Source: Akanthomyces muscarius
Taxonomy: Eukaryota > Ascomycota > Sordariomycetes > Hypocreales > Cordycipitaceae
Direction of reading: 5' to 3'
Length of the DNA: 64,000 nucleotides
NCBI RefSeq assembly: GCF_028009165.1
Contig: NC_079241.1
Location: forward strand, 3,038,001-3,102,000
Below are positions 21,274 through 32,308 of the stretch, piece by piece (positions within the stretch are counted from its first letter, which is position 1; each line of letters begins with the position of its first letter). The translations under genes were made by a program, and so were the position numbers. The notes under the pieces are model-generated. The model did no database searches, had not been told where the DNA came from, and saw only the letters and a list, made by a program, of their open reading frames with translations.

Positions 21274-22901
21274 TCAAACATTCCGCTCTTCTTCCTTCAA
21301 ATCCTTGTCAACGTCTTCCGGTGTAGGCAGACCCTCCTGGGTAGGATAATCAGTGTCTGCGACGTGGAATATAAGCACCCAGACTACGCCGATAATTCCA
21401 AGTACGAAGAACCTACTCTCTCCGTCAGTACATGTCCCGTTTGCAGTCGATACGGGTTGTGGAAACTCACGCAAGTTGTAAGCTGGCTTGTCCGATAAAC
21501 GGCACGCGTTCCCCGGCCAGAAGAAAAGAAATCATCATTCCAAACGTCGAGTAGAATTTAAACATGCCCGCCACACGCGCAAGTTGGGCAGGATCAACTG
21601 TGGTAGAGGACAGCGTGTATTCGGTACACATCTGGTAGCCGGCGTAAGTGGCTCCGAACAAGAGAAAGCACGCCAGCATCCCGCCGAATTGGGGGTCGGT
21701 CCAGTCGTAAGGGTCGGATACTAGACGCGACTCGACGTGGTTTACCTTGAGCCAGCTCATGAGGCCGACACAGCCGGCGATGGCGATTGTTCCCATGATT
21801 CCCATGCCGACAAGGCCACGATGGCGACGGGACTTGATGAAGCGGCTGTCCAAAACGCAGATCAGTAGGCCAGGCATGAGTATTTGGATTGTCTGGTAGG
21901 TAAAGTTGTTGACAGATCTGGTTCTCAGATTAAAAAAGCGACCTTGTCTGCAGTTAGCCACCTGGGTTTTACCATGGACAGACACAGACTGGACGCACCG
22001 TTTACACTGCTGACCAGTGCCAGCCCCATCTCACAGCCGAGTTGCGCAGGCGCCATGAAGAGATATTTGCGCGTCGTCATGAGCTTGATTGTCTCTTTGA
22101 TCTCGTACCAGACTTTCGTGTCTCTCGATATCGCAATGTGCGTGCCGTCTTTCCGTACCACATCCTTGGGGTGGACGATGAATACCATGGCGATGAAGAA
22201 CGCGCTGGCATGCAAAATGATAAATACAATGTACACGGCGTTTGATACACCGACCGGCCGAGTCTGGTGGATATTCAGGCTCAGCGAGATGGAGCTTCCC
22301 ACCATGGCGCCGAAACTGCGCAACATCCACTGAATGCTAATGTACTGCAGCATTCACCCACCTGGTCAGTTGCACTGTGCAATGTTTTCGGCGCATCGCG
22401 AGAATTTTACGAAACTCACCAGAGCCTTGTCCTTTTCATGGGCATAGGCAAACTGCACAAACGCCGCCGTCGACCACAGGAAGCCGCCCGTAAGCCCCAG
22501 CACAGCGCCGCCGAGGAGGGGAAACCACGAGTGCCCGGTTCGGTCGTAGTACCAGAGGCCGCCGACGTAGAGCGGATAGCCCAGGGAGCCAATCATGAGA
22601 CACGTCCTTGGCCGGAGCACGTTGACGAGCGTGCCGCCAAAGAAGCCGACGAGGGCAAAGAGGCCATAGAGGATGGCATTGGTCTTGTTGGCCACATCGG
22701 CCGAGGAGGGATGCCCGCCGCCGGCTCCGAGACCGGTCAGCGCCGTGTATATGCCGGGGAGGCAGAATAGCAAGCTGCAAGGAAAGTGTCAGCGGCGAAT
22801 TGCCGACTTGGCCCGGCTGTACTCATTCAAGAAGACACTCACATTCCGACGACGAAATTCTGGCTGAATGGCCGCGCAATGTAGCCACGGAAACCCATCA
22901 T
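21274..22901 (-). CDS. UNC93-like MFS membrane protein
   Basis: Five exons: 22901-22843, 22774-22420, 22344-21999, 21942-21471 and 21412-21274 (456 residues). Donors are GTGAGT or GTGCGT. Splicing joins 'VVG|ILLFCLPGIYTALTGLGAGG', 'EKDKAL|YISIQWMLRSFGAMVG' and 'SSVNG|RFFNLRTRSVNNF', all characteristic of fungal UNC93-like (DUF895) proteins with about 11 membrane helices. The soluble C-terminus is acidic (EDVDKDLKEEERNV). Fungal members are uncharacterised; the fold is that of the major facilitator superfamily. It is encoded next to the acyltransferase gene on the same strand, which hints at a shared substrate. Confidence 0.83.
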
Positions 22902-23852
22902 GTGCAATGATCACGGCAAGGGCCCGCTAGCTAGTTTGATCAAGCCCGGCTCTGGTACCCCTTTGGTTGAGCTTTGGTGCGGCAGCAAAAGTGTTGCAGA
23001 ATCGAGGGAGTCTCTTGGTCGTACACTGCTGTGTTCTCAATTCTGGGAGGCTGGCAGCTTGAAATTAAAACTCGGGCGGAATGAAGATGAAAGAAGAAAG
23101 ATTGAAAACTCGCCTGAGTCGCGTTATCTCGGTAGTTCTGGAAACAAGTGGTTCGCCGTGTGGAGTATGATTGCGGGAAGCCAAGCGGTTCGTACAGTTA
23201 TTAGCATATTAACATGGGTTACCCCGCATTATTGGGAAAAGTTGACCCCAAAATGGTAGGAATGCGACCGAGTTGCATATTGGTCGCAGTTCGAATGCCC
23301 ACCTCGTTTCCTGGTGACATACTTCAGAGACGCAGAATCAGAACTCGACGGACTTCGTAACTACTCGCCAACTGGCTTTCTAGCTGAGGGCCTAATTAGT
23401 TAGCCAGTTACCTATTTCCTCTCCGCTGGGTGTTCCCACCACACACGCACTAACTTAGCTTGCTGGCTAGCCTGAACTCGAGTCTGTACTTTCGTGCTCC
23501 GTTCCGCCGGGGTTGCTCTTGTTCACACCAGACTGTGAACAGCACTTTGCTCTGGCCCTTGATATAGTGCTTGAGATGCCGTACCTGACAAGTGAATAAA
23601 TTATCCTTTTCTTAAGGGGGCCGGGGGTTCACACCGCTTGCTGCCCATTTGAGTACGCGGATATTGCCAGCGTGGCGGGCCATGTAAGTCGAGTATACAC
23701 CTGCCAATTGGACAGCAGAGCCAAATAAGGATATTGACATTTTTCATGGTCAGGGTAGAAGTTATATCTCAAAAAGCTGCGATTGTAGTCAATGTATCAG
23801 TATTACTCATTTCTATTCGGTGTGTCGTCCACAACTCTAGTCAATTCATCTC
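22902..23852. other. Intergenic, about 950 bp, with a small inverted repeat
   Basis: Promoter of the UNC93-like gene and 3' flank of the acyltransferase gene. An 8-bp inverted repeat (AACTGGCT at 23370-23377, AGCCAGTT at 23402-23409) sits in an AT-rich patch. No gene seen. Confidence 0.45.
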
Positions 23853-25103
23853 TTAAAGCTCCGTTGGCGTGAGCGTCCAGTGACCTTCCGGTTCATTTGG
23901 CCGGCCAAGCCTCACATGCGCAACCTTGGCATCCAGATCAGCCACGATGCTGAAAAGCGTCTCGCTCTCCCTGACGGGGCTGCTCTTTCTATTGATCGCG
24001 GTCGGGTACCCATCCTCGTCCTCCAGCATGCGCTCACAGCAAGCCACCGGCGGGAGTATGCCCTCCTCTTCCACCTGCTTCTTGCCCTGCGCCAGCAGCA
24101 ACCCGATGCGCTTCATGCGCGCCAAAGAGTCTGGGAAAATAAACGCATCCTCGACGGCAGGGTCATGCTGGACCAAGAAATGGTTCGTGTGGGCGACCTG
24201 CCCGTGGACCATTTCCAGCTGCATGATGTCGAGGTGGCTAAACTCGAGCGACGTGCCGCCCGTCTTGTCCGCAATCAGAATGTGCCCAGACGTGCCTAGG
24301 GTGAGGGAGCGCAGACGCGCAATGGCCTTGAGACGGCTCTCGCTCTCGAGCACGGTGCGCAGTGCAATATGGATCGGGAGAGCATCGAATTTCACGCCGC
24401 GGGCTTTGACGGCATTGACAAAAACAGCTACGGCAGCGGAGTTGAGGCCGCTCTTACACAGGAGGCCAGCCTCTGTGAGGAAGCTGGCTTTGGGTCGCTG
24501 CACAGTGCCGTTGTGTGCGGGCTTGATGTGCATGAGAACAAGCCTGGCCTTTTGGGGAATATCCCACTGAAAGTCTCTCAGTCTCGTATCAAGTTCTTCC
24601 CTTTAAAGCCATCGGGGGTAGACTTACATCCCAGTTCTGGCCGGCGACGCTAAACTTGTCCGTCTTCCAGGCCAGCGACGTACACCCATCGTCCATCATG
24701 CCCATTGAGATTTCAGTGCGCGCATTCAGTGCCAGGACAGCCGCAAAGGGAATCTCGGCACCTTCAGCAATACCTTTTTCTTTTCTTCCCCGGTCAGCGA
24801 ACTTGTGCGTAATGGAAAGACGGGCGTGGGTGACCAGACCTCGCATCTCTTCTACTAGATGAGGGACATGCTGCTCCAGAAAGGGATGGAATTTCTTGGC
24901 CGCGTCTTCGGCAGCCTCCCAGCTCATCCTGCTTTTCTTCTGGAAATACTGCGTGTAAAAGTCCACACTGCCACGCACGAGTGTCTTGGCCTGGCTTCCA
25001 TGGTGGAAGCCAATCTGTGGAATACGGTTAGCGCCTGCAAGCCTCGTTTTGGCGTGGTTGCATGTACCTCGTAGGGCGTTCCGGAGCAAGTAATTTCCAG
25101 CAT
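23853..25103 (-). CDS. Penicillin acyltransferase-like Ntn hydrolase (peptidase family C45)
   Basis: Exons 25103-25068, 25014-24628 and 24566-23853 (378 residues). The 12-codon first exon joined to the second gives 'ITCSGTPYEIGFHHG', and the second junction gives 'GQNWDWDIPQKARL'; both are family signatures of acyl-CoA:6-APA acyltransferase. The self-cleavage/nucleophile site is D-D-G-C-T-S with Cys123. 'FLTEAGLLCKSGLNSAAVAV', 'PIHIALRTVLES', 'HTNHFLVQHD' and 'RLGRPNEP' follow in family order. C45 enzymes cleave between Gly and Cys and then hydrolyse or transfer acyl groups on amides. No beta-lactam biosynthetic gene is nearby, so the role is more likely amide hydrolysis or acyl exchange on another compound. 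Divergent from the MFS permease gene. Confidence 0.88.
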
Positions 25104-25647
25104 GATGTAATGTATTTGTCCGTGTCTTGAATTTTGGTATTTTGCAAAATATTCTTACCTTGCGAGAGGAAAAACGCCAGGCCTTTTAAACTGCATCATG
25201 ATACCGATATTCGGCCTGTGTTGGGCGGCAGCTCGAACAAAGTTCACGAACACCCGGAGCTAGATGGCCAAAGTTGGTTAGTTTCCGAAACGAGGGAGGG
25301 ACATATTCAGCTAGACTCCGAATCAAGACATCTAAATAAGGCTAGCTGCCGAGTCGCCTGAACTTGTGGCTTCTCCCCGCAATGCACCCCAGACTGTACA
25401 GCGGGGTCTCCGCCAATTCCCAGCAAATCATCTACACGACGCCATGCATCCCAGCTCGAAACTGCCTGCAGGCAGCTGTGTAGGTGGTGGAGCTCGGGGA
25501 ATGAATGACTGCTGCGAGGCCGAATTTCGGCATCTGTCTGTCGAGTTTAAAAGGTCCATCTCTTCCTCCATAATGGCTAGGCTTGGTCCGAGGAACATCT
25601 ACGGCTTGCTCCACGAAGTTTGAGCGTGCAATTGACCCGCAGCAAGA
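25104..25647. promoter_or_regulatory. Shared bidirectional promoter of the acyltransferase and MFS genes
   Basis: The two starts are 544 bp apart and face away from each other, so one region must drive both. No ORF of note. Confidence 0.55.
25204..25214. promoter_or_regulatory. CCG-N5-CGG triplet pair, possible Zn(II)2Cys6 site
   Basis: CCGATATTCGG lies about 100 bp from the acyltransferase start inside the shared promoter. Dimeric binuclear-cluster regulators bind CGG/CCG triplets at fixed spacing; such a regulator is encoded just beyond the MFS gene. The assignment is inference. Confidence 0.3.
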
Positions 25648-27396
25648 ATGAACCATCACGTTGAAAAGGGCGACGGCGATGCCACCACCATTCAAGATGC
25701 CAAAATCGTGGTGGATGCTGGCATTCACTTGTCACCGGAGGAAGACAGGCGTATCCTGCGTAAACTGGATCTATGGTAGGCAGAACATGTGAGATTTTGC
25801 TCTGGGTCATCGCGCGGCTAATACTTTCACCAGCTTGCTGCCCATCATGGCTGTGAGCTACTTTTTTCAGTATCTCGACAAGTCGGCTCTTGGTTCCACA
25901 GCAATCCTGGGCCTTCGCCAAGACCTTCATCTCTCTGGCGAGGAGTATTCCTGGTCCAGCGGCATATACTACTTTGGCTACCTCGCCGCGTCGTACCCCG
26001 CGGGAGTCATGATGATTCGTTGGAGAGTCGGCAAGGCAATCACCGTGTCCATGTGAGTGCGGTTTCATCGTGCGAGCATTCCCAAACTGACCTCGGGCAG
26101 TCTTGTGTGGGGTGCCATCCTCATGCTCACAGCCGTCTGTCACAATGCTGCTGGCCTCCTCACTACACGATTCTTCCTTGGTGTTGCCGAAGCAGCCATC
26201 GCCCCGGGGCTGACAATCATTGTTTCCATGTTTTACAAAAAGTCCGAGCAGCCTCTTCGACATGCTGCGTGGTTTCTCGGCAACACCTGTGCTGGGTTGT
26301 TCGGCGGCCTGCTTAATTATGGAATTGGCCACATTACCAGCATTGCACCATGGAGGATACGTTGATCTCCCCGTCTACATTCAAACCTCTCCTGACAAAG
26401 CCAAGGCTTCATTCCTAATTCTTGGCGGTATCACTGTTGCGTGGTCGTGCGCGAATGTCTTTCTTCTTCCAGACGAGCCATCCAATGCTTGGTTCTTTAG
26501 CAAAGCCGATCGGGAGAAGGTCGTGATCCGGGTCCAAGAGAATTTGACAGGCATAAAAAATGATGAGCTGAAATGGAGCCAAGTACGAGAGGCGCTCCTC
26601 GACATGAACACATGGTTTTTGGTGCTCACACAGCTTTCATCAAACATTCCCAACGGTGGTGTCACAACTGTGAGTAGGTGCAGGCTTGCCGAGCATAACC
26701 CTCTAACAGTGCAGTAGTTCCGATCTATTATTCTCCATGGCATTGGATTCAGCACATTCGATACTCTTCTTCTTCAGTGTGTTCCATACCTGGTCCAGCT
26801 GGCTCTCGTCATATTGTGCACGGGAGGCAGCAGTTACCTCAAAAATACTCGCACATACTGGATGATGCTCACGTTTGCGGTCGCTCTCGTCGGCGCTGCC
26901 CTTGTGCGACAACTGCCTGAGCACGGCAAATGGGGACGATACGCGGGTACTTGTCTGATGGGCGCAAACTCTGCCTCCTTTCCGTTACTCATGTCGATGG
27001 TGTCCGGCAACATCGGCGGATTCACCGAGAAGACCACTGTAAATGCCATGGTAAGTCGATCTTTGGTATTCTACTATTACAAAGGGTTATTGTGTTCTAA
27101 TATGACCACAGAGTTTTATTGCGTACTGCGTCGGTAACATCATTGGGCCTCAGCTATTCTTTGAACGGGAAGCACCATCTTATGGTTCCGGCTTTGCCGC
27201 TCTCATCGTCTGTCAAACAGTCTGCTTTGTACTATGTCTTTCTATGCGATTTTACCTCGTGTGGGTGAATCGCAGCCGTGATCGACACGAAGGCAGCACC
27301 GAGACAGCCGATGAGGATAACGTACAAACGCAAACCTTAATGGCCATGATGGACAAGACCGACAAGGAAATCGAAGGCTTCAGATATGTATACTAG
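25648..27396 (+). CDS. MFS anion:cation symporter, Dal5-like
   Basis: Proposed exons 25648-25775, 25834-26052, 26101-26360, 26401-26669, 26718-27050, 27112-27396 (497 residues). Family marks: 'KLDLCLLPIMAVSYFFQYLDKSALGST', 'GVAEAAIAPGLTIIVSMFYKKSEQP', 'FLLPDEPSNAWFFSKADRE' and 'GNIGGFTEKTTVNAMSFIAYCVGNIIGPQ'. Dal5-like permeases import organic anions (allantoate, vitamins, carboxylates) with protons at the plasma membrane. The weak point is intron 3: a 40-bp GTTGAT...ACAAAG intron keeps the frame and yields 'APWRIPKASFLILGG', but it is unusually short; an indel in a damaged gene is possible. The other introns have good sites (GTGAGT, GTAAGT; CTAAC branch). Confidence 0.8.
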
Positions 27397-27454
27397 TAAA
27401 TGAAGCTTACCGGGCGAGTGATCCGGAATGTATAGTCAATCAGTTTTGCTGAGC

Positions 27455-29506
27455 CTACACGGCAAACTCGCTCCATAGCGATGAAGCAGCCATGACCAAA
27501 TCGGGGTCATTCATCCATGAGAAATCCTCAACGTCCACGTCCCACAAGTCTGCATAGGCCTCCGTCTCCCGCTCACTGGGCATCTGTTCCGCGGGAACTT
27601 GCAAAAACTTTTTGCAAAGCTCTGGCTGCTCAAGAATGAGGCCAGTAATGAGACGGACCTTGTAGTAAGTTTCGTGTGGGATCATCGTCACATCTGGGTA
27701 GCCGTCCCCGTCGCGAAGTGGTGTGGGAGACACTGGCACAGACTCGACATCATTTCGTGCTGCGGCAGTAGCACCGTTGCTGTTTTTGTGGTGTCGGCTG
27801 TCACGACGGTATTTTGACTGGTAGAACTCGTCCAAAAGGCGGATGCAGTTTGCCCATGCTCGAGCCAGCCGCCACGTCGCGGCCCAGGAGTCTAGTATCA
27901 AGACTATGTAGTCCACACCATCCCTGGCCTGTGCTATTTGGTCGTCTGAAAGCTGCAGCGACAGTGCTGAAGCACGGCTACAGTGGTGAGCCCAGAGCAA
28001 AACACTAGCTGCTGTGACCATGGGAATGCCAGCGCAGACACCTAACTGCGTGTAACAGAGTCCTACCGTCACACTGTCAACAAGTCTCAGCATAGAGACG
28101 ACCCTATTTGCCCCTTGAAGACATATTGTAATGGCAGCCGTATCACTGTCGTGCGGCAGGCTGGCCGCGGCCAATGTGTTTGCATCAGTCGCACGGAGGA
28201 GGTCTATTTCGTCCGCATGCGGTAGGTACTCATGGTGCGAGAGGAACGTGGCATGCTGGATGAGCAAGTGCATGCCGACAAAATGCGACATTTGGCCCAG
28301 GGACTGATGCGCACGCAAATTTCGCCCCGACCACTGCATCCCGTCAGGTAGCGAGTCTCGCCAAGCGGACATAGTAGCTTCATACTCGAGAGAGCCGACA
28401 GCCGGTTGTGGTCGACTTGACTGTTGAACTCCTCGGCCACCATCCACGTAAATTCGAGCCACAGGCGACCACAGCAAGAAAGTCTTGACAAAGTATGCCA
28501 GCGACATCTTTTCTGGTGACACGTCGTGAGCTCCACCGCCCAGTTCAGATATTGTCGGCCCGGGGGCTTCGTGTCCAAAGGCAAAGGCAACCTCGCTGCA
28601 AGGGAGATGAAGCTGTATCAGAGCGATTTCTATGGTCTGCGTGCGATGTGTGCAGTAGGCAACAAGACGGTCGAGCATCACGCAGGCCCAGAAGGTGCGT
28701 CTCCTGACTTCCCGCTGGCGCGGGAACAGGCGACGATTGTTTTCACGCCGCATTCGTAGTGTTTGTGCCATGCGGATAGCGAGACCTATATGCAGCCAGG
28801 CCTTGGAGTTGGCCATTGTCAAGAGCTCACAGAGACCCAGGACGAGGTTCGCCTGGATGGTGACAACTTGAACAGACTTGTCAGAATAAAGCGCAAATTT
28901 CGTACAAGGTGGCGAGAAATAATTACCTGAAGGCTCATCCGATAGTAAGCGGGAAGACTCTTGTGCCTTGGATCTGTAGAAAAACATGAAGCTCTTGGAA
29001 TCAGCGAAACGAGCATCGGAGGCAGCCTCGACATCCGTCAAGTACAAGGAGGACAGCGCCCAAATGGACTGGAGAAGAAAGGCATCTTTATCCGTGGCGC
29101 CGCTCTTGGCCATGTCCATATCGATGCAGCCGCATAATTCCAGCATATAATGAGTCTGTGAGAAAATCTGCAGGAGGCGCTGCCTGAGCGACGTCGTCAG
29201 GTCTTCGCCAATCGGCGGTGCGTCGGGACGTACGTCACCGTCGCGCGCAAAGGTTTGTTTGGGCATGTTCTCTTTTGAGCCCCCTTCGGCAACAAAGACA
29301 AACCGATAGTTGCCTGGAGCGGGCCTCTCTGACCACTGGCATGCTTCGTTCCTTCGCAAGCACACATTGCAATGGGGTCTCGCCCCGTCGCATCGAACCT
29401 TGCGGCTGCGGCTGACGCAGCCGTTCATCGTCAGTGAACCGGTCGGCACGGGGATTCCGGGTGCATACCATTGTTCGCAGGCCTGAATATTTCGGGCCCT
29501 CGGCAT
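27455..29506 (-). CDS. Zn(II)2Cys6 transcription factor
   Basis: Exons 29506-29469, 29411-28927 and 28866-27455 (644 residues). Both introns (57 and 60 bp) keep the frame open, so they are easily missed. Removing the first turns a broken finger into C10-x2-C13-x6-C20-x6-C27-x2-C30-x6-C37, a perfect binuclear cluster; removing the second joins 'LLSDEPSVVTIQANLVLG'. The central part is a fungal-specific regulatory domain ('RMAQTLRMRREN', 'EVRRRTFWACVMLDRL'). The C-terminus is acidic and aromatic (VDVEDFSWMNDPDL), a possible activation segment. It converges with the MFS gene, 58 bp apart, and is a likely regulator of the adjacent transport/acyltransferase genes. Confidence 0.88.
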   Translation of the reverse strand: MPRARNIQACEQWYAPGIPVPTGSLTMNGCVSRSRKVRCDGARPHCNVCLRRNEACQWSERPAPGNYRFVFVAEGGSKENMPKQTFARDGDVRPDAPPIGEDLTTSLRQRLLQIFSQTHYMLELCGCIDMDMAKSGATDKDAFLLQSIWALSSLYLTDVEAASDARFADSKSFMFFYRSKAQESSRLLSDEPSGNYFSPPCTKFALYSDKSVQVVTIQANLVLGLCELLTMANSKAWLHIGLAIRMAQTLRMRRENNRRLFPRQREVRRRTFWACVMLDRLVAYCTHRTQTIEIALIQLHLPCSEVAFAFGHEAPGPTISELGGGAHDVSPEKMSLAYFVKTFLLWSPVARIYVDGGRGVQQSSRPQPAVGSLEYEATMSAWRDSLPDGMQWSGRNLRAHQSLGQMSHFVGMHLLIQHATFLSHHEYLPHADEIDLLRATDANTLAAASLPHDSDTAAITICLQGANRVVSMLRLVDSVTVGLCYTQLGVCAGIPMVTAASVLLWAHHCSRASALSLQLSDDQIAQARDGVDYIVLILDSWAATWRLARAWANCIRLLDEFYQSKYRRDSRHHKNSNGATAAARNDVESVPVSPTPLRDGDGYPDVTMIPHETYYKVRLITGLILEQPELCKKFLQVPAEQMPSERETEAYADLWDVDVEDFSWMNDPDLVMAASSLWSEFAV

Positions 29507-30795
29507 TGGAAATTATTCGCTCATTTGTGATGATTTTAACTTGGGTTGTAAAGGGGAAGAATGAGGTCCAGACGCTCGCTAGAGCGCACGCCTCAAGACC
29601 ACGGTGAAGCCACAATAGTTTGTGTGGAGTTGGTGTGGTTGAGACTATTTTCAGGTAATCAACGTAATATGATGTTAAAGGTAGAAAAGAATTTTCAAAA
29701 ATTCTGTGCATATACTCGCATTGAATCGTTAAATGGGTATGGACAGATTCGACTATCACGGTTTACATTTTTTTAGATCGCGCTTGGCATTATGAGGCAC
29801 TACCTGTTAGGCTCCAGGGCTCTAAGCATCATCCAAGAGTAGGCTCTATACTCCGTACATGAGTTAGGGAAGGGACACTAAACGCATGGTCATGTAGAAC
29901 TAGCGCGATAATAGCTATGACCGCGTTAAGTACAGTTTCCCAGTAGACGTAAAGAAAAATTGTCGCAAGATTTTACAGTTGGCTACAGTGATGTCCCACT
30001 CGGTTGCAACTTCAACGACAGCTCAGAAAACCTTGAGGCCACCGTCGATCATTTATGTGCACTGATAAACGTTGCCCATTGAACATCAGTGCAAGATAGG
30101 GGATTTTGCTAACTCAATAGTCTGATGGTGGCTGGCAGTATGCTGTAGGGCCTGGTTCTAGTTTTGATTCTTCAGATACGGCTGATTTCATAGCGTTCTT
30201 CGCGAATGAGACAGACGGTGGTGTTTTATGCGCTCTCATGCAGTATACCTTTTTCGACTGTTCTGTCCACCTTCGCCACCGAAATCCGCATGACTGTGGC
30301 CCTTTTGCGAACATTGAATGCAATCGCCTGATACTAGACGTCTTGCCGTCTTCCAAGCACCTTTTGCGAGATTGCTGCGGCCTCCGCACGCTGTTTGCGT
30401 TGTAACAGACGCGAAACTAGACTGATTGGAAGAATCGTCGGGAGACACGATCGCGTCTCAATCACCCATGAATGTGTTTAGAAAATCAACAATACACGGT
30501 CGATGGCGATGATGGAGAAGAAGATGGCGATGATGAAATGACAATGGTCCGAGTCCAAAGGACAAAAAGGAGACTAATGTCTTTGAACGGCCATCGAGCG
30601 TAGAGTATGTTATTGGTAGTGAATGCGTAACAATTGTCTATGTGCTTCTATTCGAATAAATGGTCTCAATACGTCCCTTGTGCACGGCCTTTGACATCTT
30701 GGCACTGTTGTCTCTATTCTCACTGCGCCGCTCCCGACATGCCATCACTTCGGGCAGGCCCATTCACACCCATCCGACCAGACCTCCTGTAAGAC
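29507..30795. other. Intergenic, about 1.3 kb
   Basis: Promoter of the Zn(II)2Cys6 gene on the left and 3' flank of the cupin gene on the right. A short GATGGC/GATGAT simple repeat lies near 30502-30535. No gene seen on either strand. Confidence 0.5.
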
Positions 30796-31642
30796 TTACA
30801 AGCTGTGCTTGGGAATTTTGCACTTCTTCACGCAAGCATCAATCTGCGCCGCCACACCCACAGGCAGCGCCTTGCGGATACGATCAATGTCCGCGCCGGA
30901 GATGGCATCGCCGAGCTGCGTAGCAATCACGTCGTCTGGCAGCGCAAACGCCTGGTCCGCGACGAAGCCGAAGCCGCCGTCCTCGGCGGAGAAGACGGTC
31001 AGCGCCGTGGCGTCGTCGCAGTCCGGGTTGATCTGCGTGTGCAGCGCGCCCTGGTCAAAGACGGTCAGCGTGTCGGGCGCCAGCTCGTTGCGGATGACGC
31101 GCTGCTGCTTCGTCCCGTTGACGTCGACGACGGCGCCGAGCTCCGGGATCGTCTCGGTGACGAGGCGCCCGGAGAGCAGGACGAGCATCTCGGCGGCGCG
31201 CGGGTGGATGTGCAGCTTGCTGATGGAGCAGCCTGTCAAAAGAAGAGGCAAGGTCAGACCGGGTTGCAGATTTGAATCTTAATAGATGTTATTGTGGGAG
31301 GCATACCGGGAAACCTGGCGGCCGCGATGCTGGTACCGGTGCCGACCATGGCAGGAAACGTCTGGCGGTTCGCGATGGATTGAAAATCGTTCTGGCCAAG
31401 GTTGTAGACAAAGTCCTTGTCATCAGCCAGTATGCCGTAGCGCTCAGCCATGCTGCACAAAAATCGAATCAGCTCTCTAGTTCTTGGTGTTTAGCTGTGT
31501 TTGAAGCTCACCTATTGGCCATGCGGAGGCGAGTGGTCTTGTCAAGTTCAGCGCTGGGGTTCGTCTGGTTGGTCGGTGCAGAAACGGCAGTAGAAGACAT
31601 GGCCAGAGCGGCAGCAATGATGGAAGCGGTATTGAAGATCAT
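30796..31642 (-). CDS. Secreted germin/spherulin-like cupin
   Basis: Exons 31642-31512, 31452-31307 and 31232-30796 (237 residues). Residues 1-22 form a signal peptide. Splicing gives 'RFPGCSISKLHIHPRAAEML', the first cupin motif with H-x-H and Glu as metal ligands, and the second motif is 'DQGALHTQINPDC'. The order and spacing match fungal germin-like/spherulin-1A proteins, which are Mn-binding extracellular proteins of mostly unknown activity, sometimes oxalate oxidase or superoxide dismutase in plants. A C-terminal helix with two Cys (ACVKKCKIPK) may form a disulfide. The proteins are often stress or development induced, but nothing here shows that. Confidence 0.83.
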
Positions 31643-32308
31643 GGTGGCGGTTGGTTTGAAGTAAGAAGTGATACTGCAAATGTGCTTTTGTATTGTAGTG
31701 TTTGTGGAGTGCTGTGCGGTGATGATGATTGCAATTGATTCCGGCAATGGCGAGCTTGCCACATCCTTATATGTTCGAGAAAGATTTGCGTATTTCAAAT
31801 AATTGCAAAGATCTTCTCTTTGTCAATGAATTGCGTGCTGACGACTGGTCAGCAGCACTGCCATGTTGGGCTATGGCTGAGGAGTAAAGTATCCATATTG
31901 GTTTTCTCACTCTTCACCGAGAGAGAAATGTCAAGTGTAGACATTCCAAATAGCGATCACACAGGGCCATTACTGGTGGCTTTCTGGGCAAAGTTCTGTA
32001 GAAAAAGACCATCTCCATCTCTATCGGAAAGGCTAACTAAAATGGAAGGCTGTGCAGACAGACGCTCAGCCCATCCAATACGCCCCCTCTGTGCTGAGCG
32101 GCAGGCGTATTCACAGTCAGCGCTGTCGTATTGCCGCCCCGCTGGCGTATTCCGGGCGTATCGCACGTTCGTCTTCGCGACAACTTTTCGATGGCTTCTA
32201 ATTTGTAATTCTTATCTCCGCATCAATCTTTGTCACAACGATCGATTTGTTGGGGACTGTGTATTTGAGAATTCGGGAAAATGCCCCTTGTCGCTGACAT
32301 GCCTCCGT
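31643..32308. other. Cupin promoter and intergenic region
   Basis: Region between the cupin start and the stop of the next minus-strand gene. Plus-strand ORFs here are mostly antisense to the neighbouring gene. A TATA-like site is listed separately. Confidence 0.45.
31765..31771 (-). promoter_or_regulatory. TATA-like element of the cupin gene
   Basis: Minus-strand TATAAGG about 123 bp before the ATG. Confidence 0.35.
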
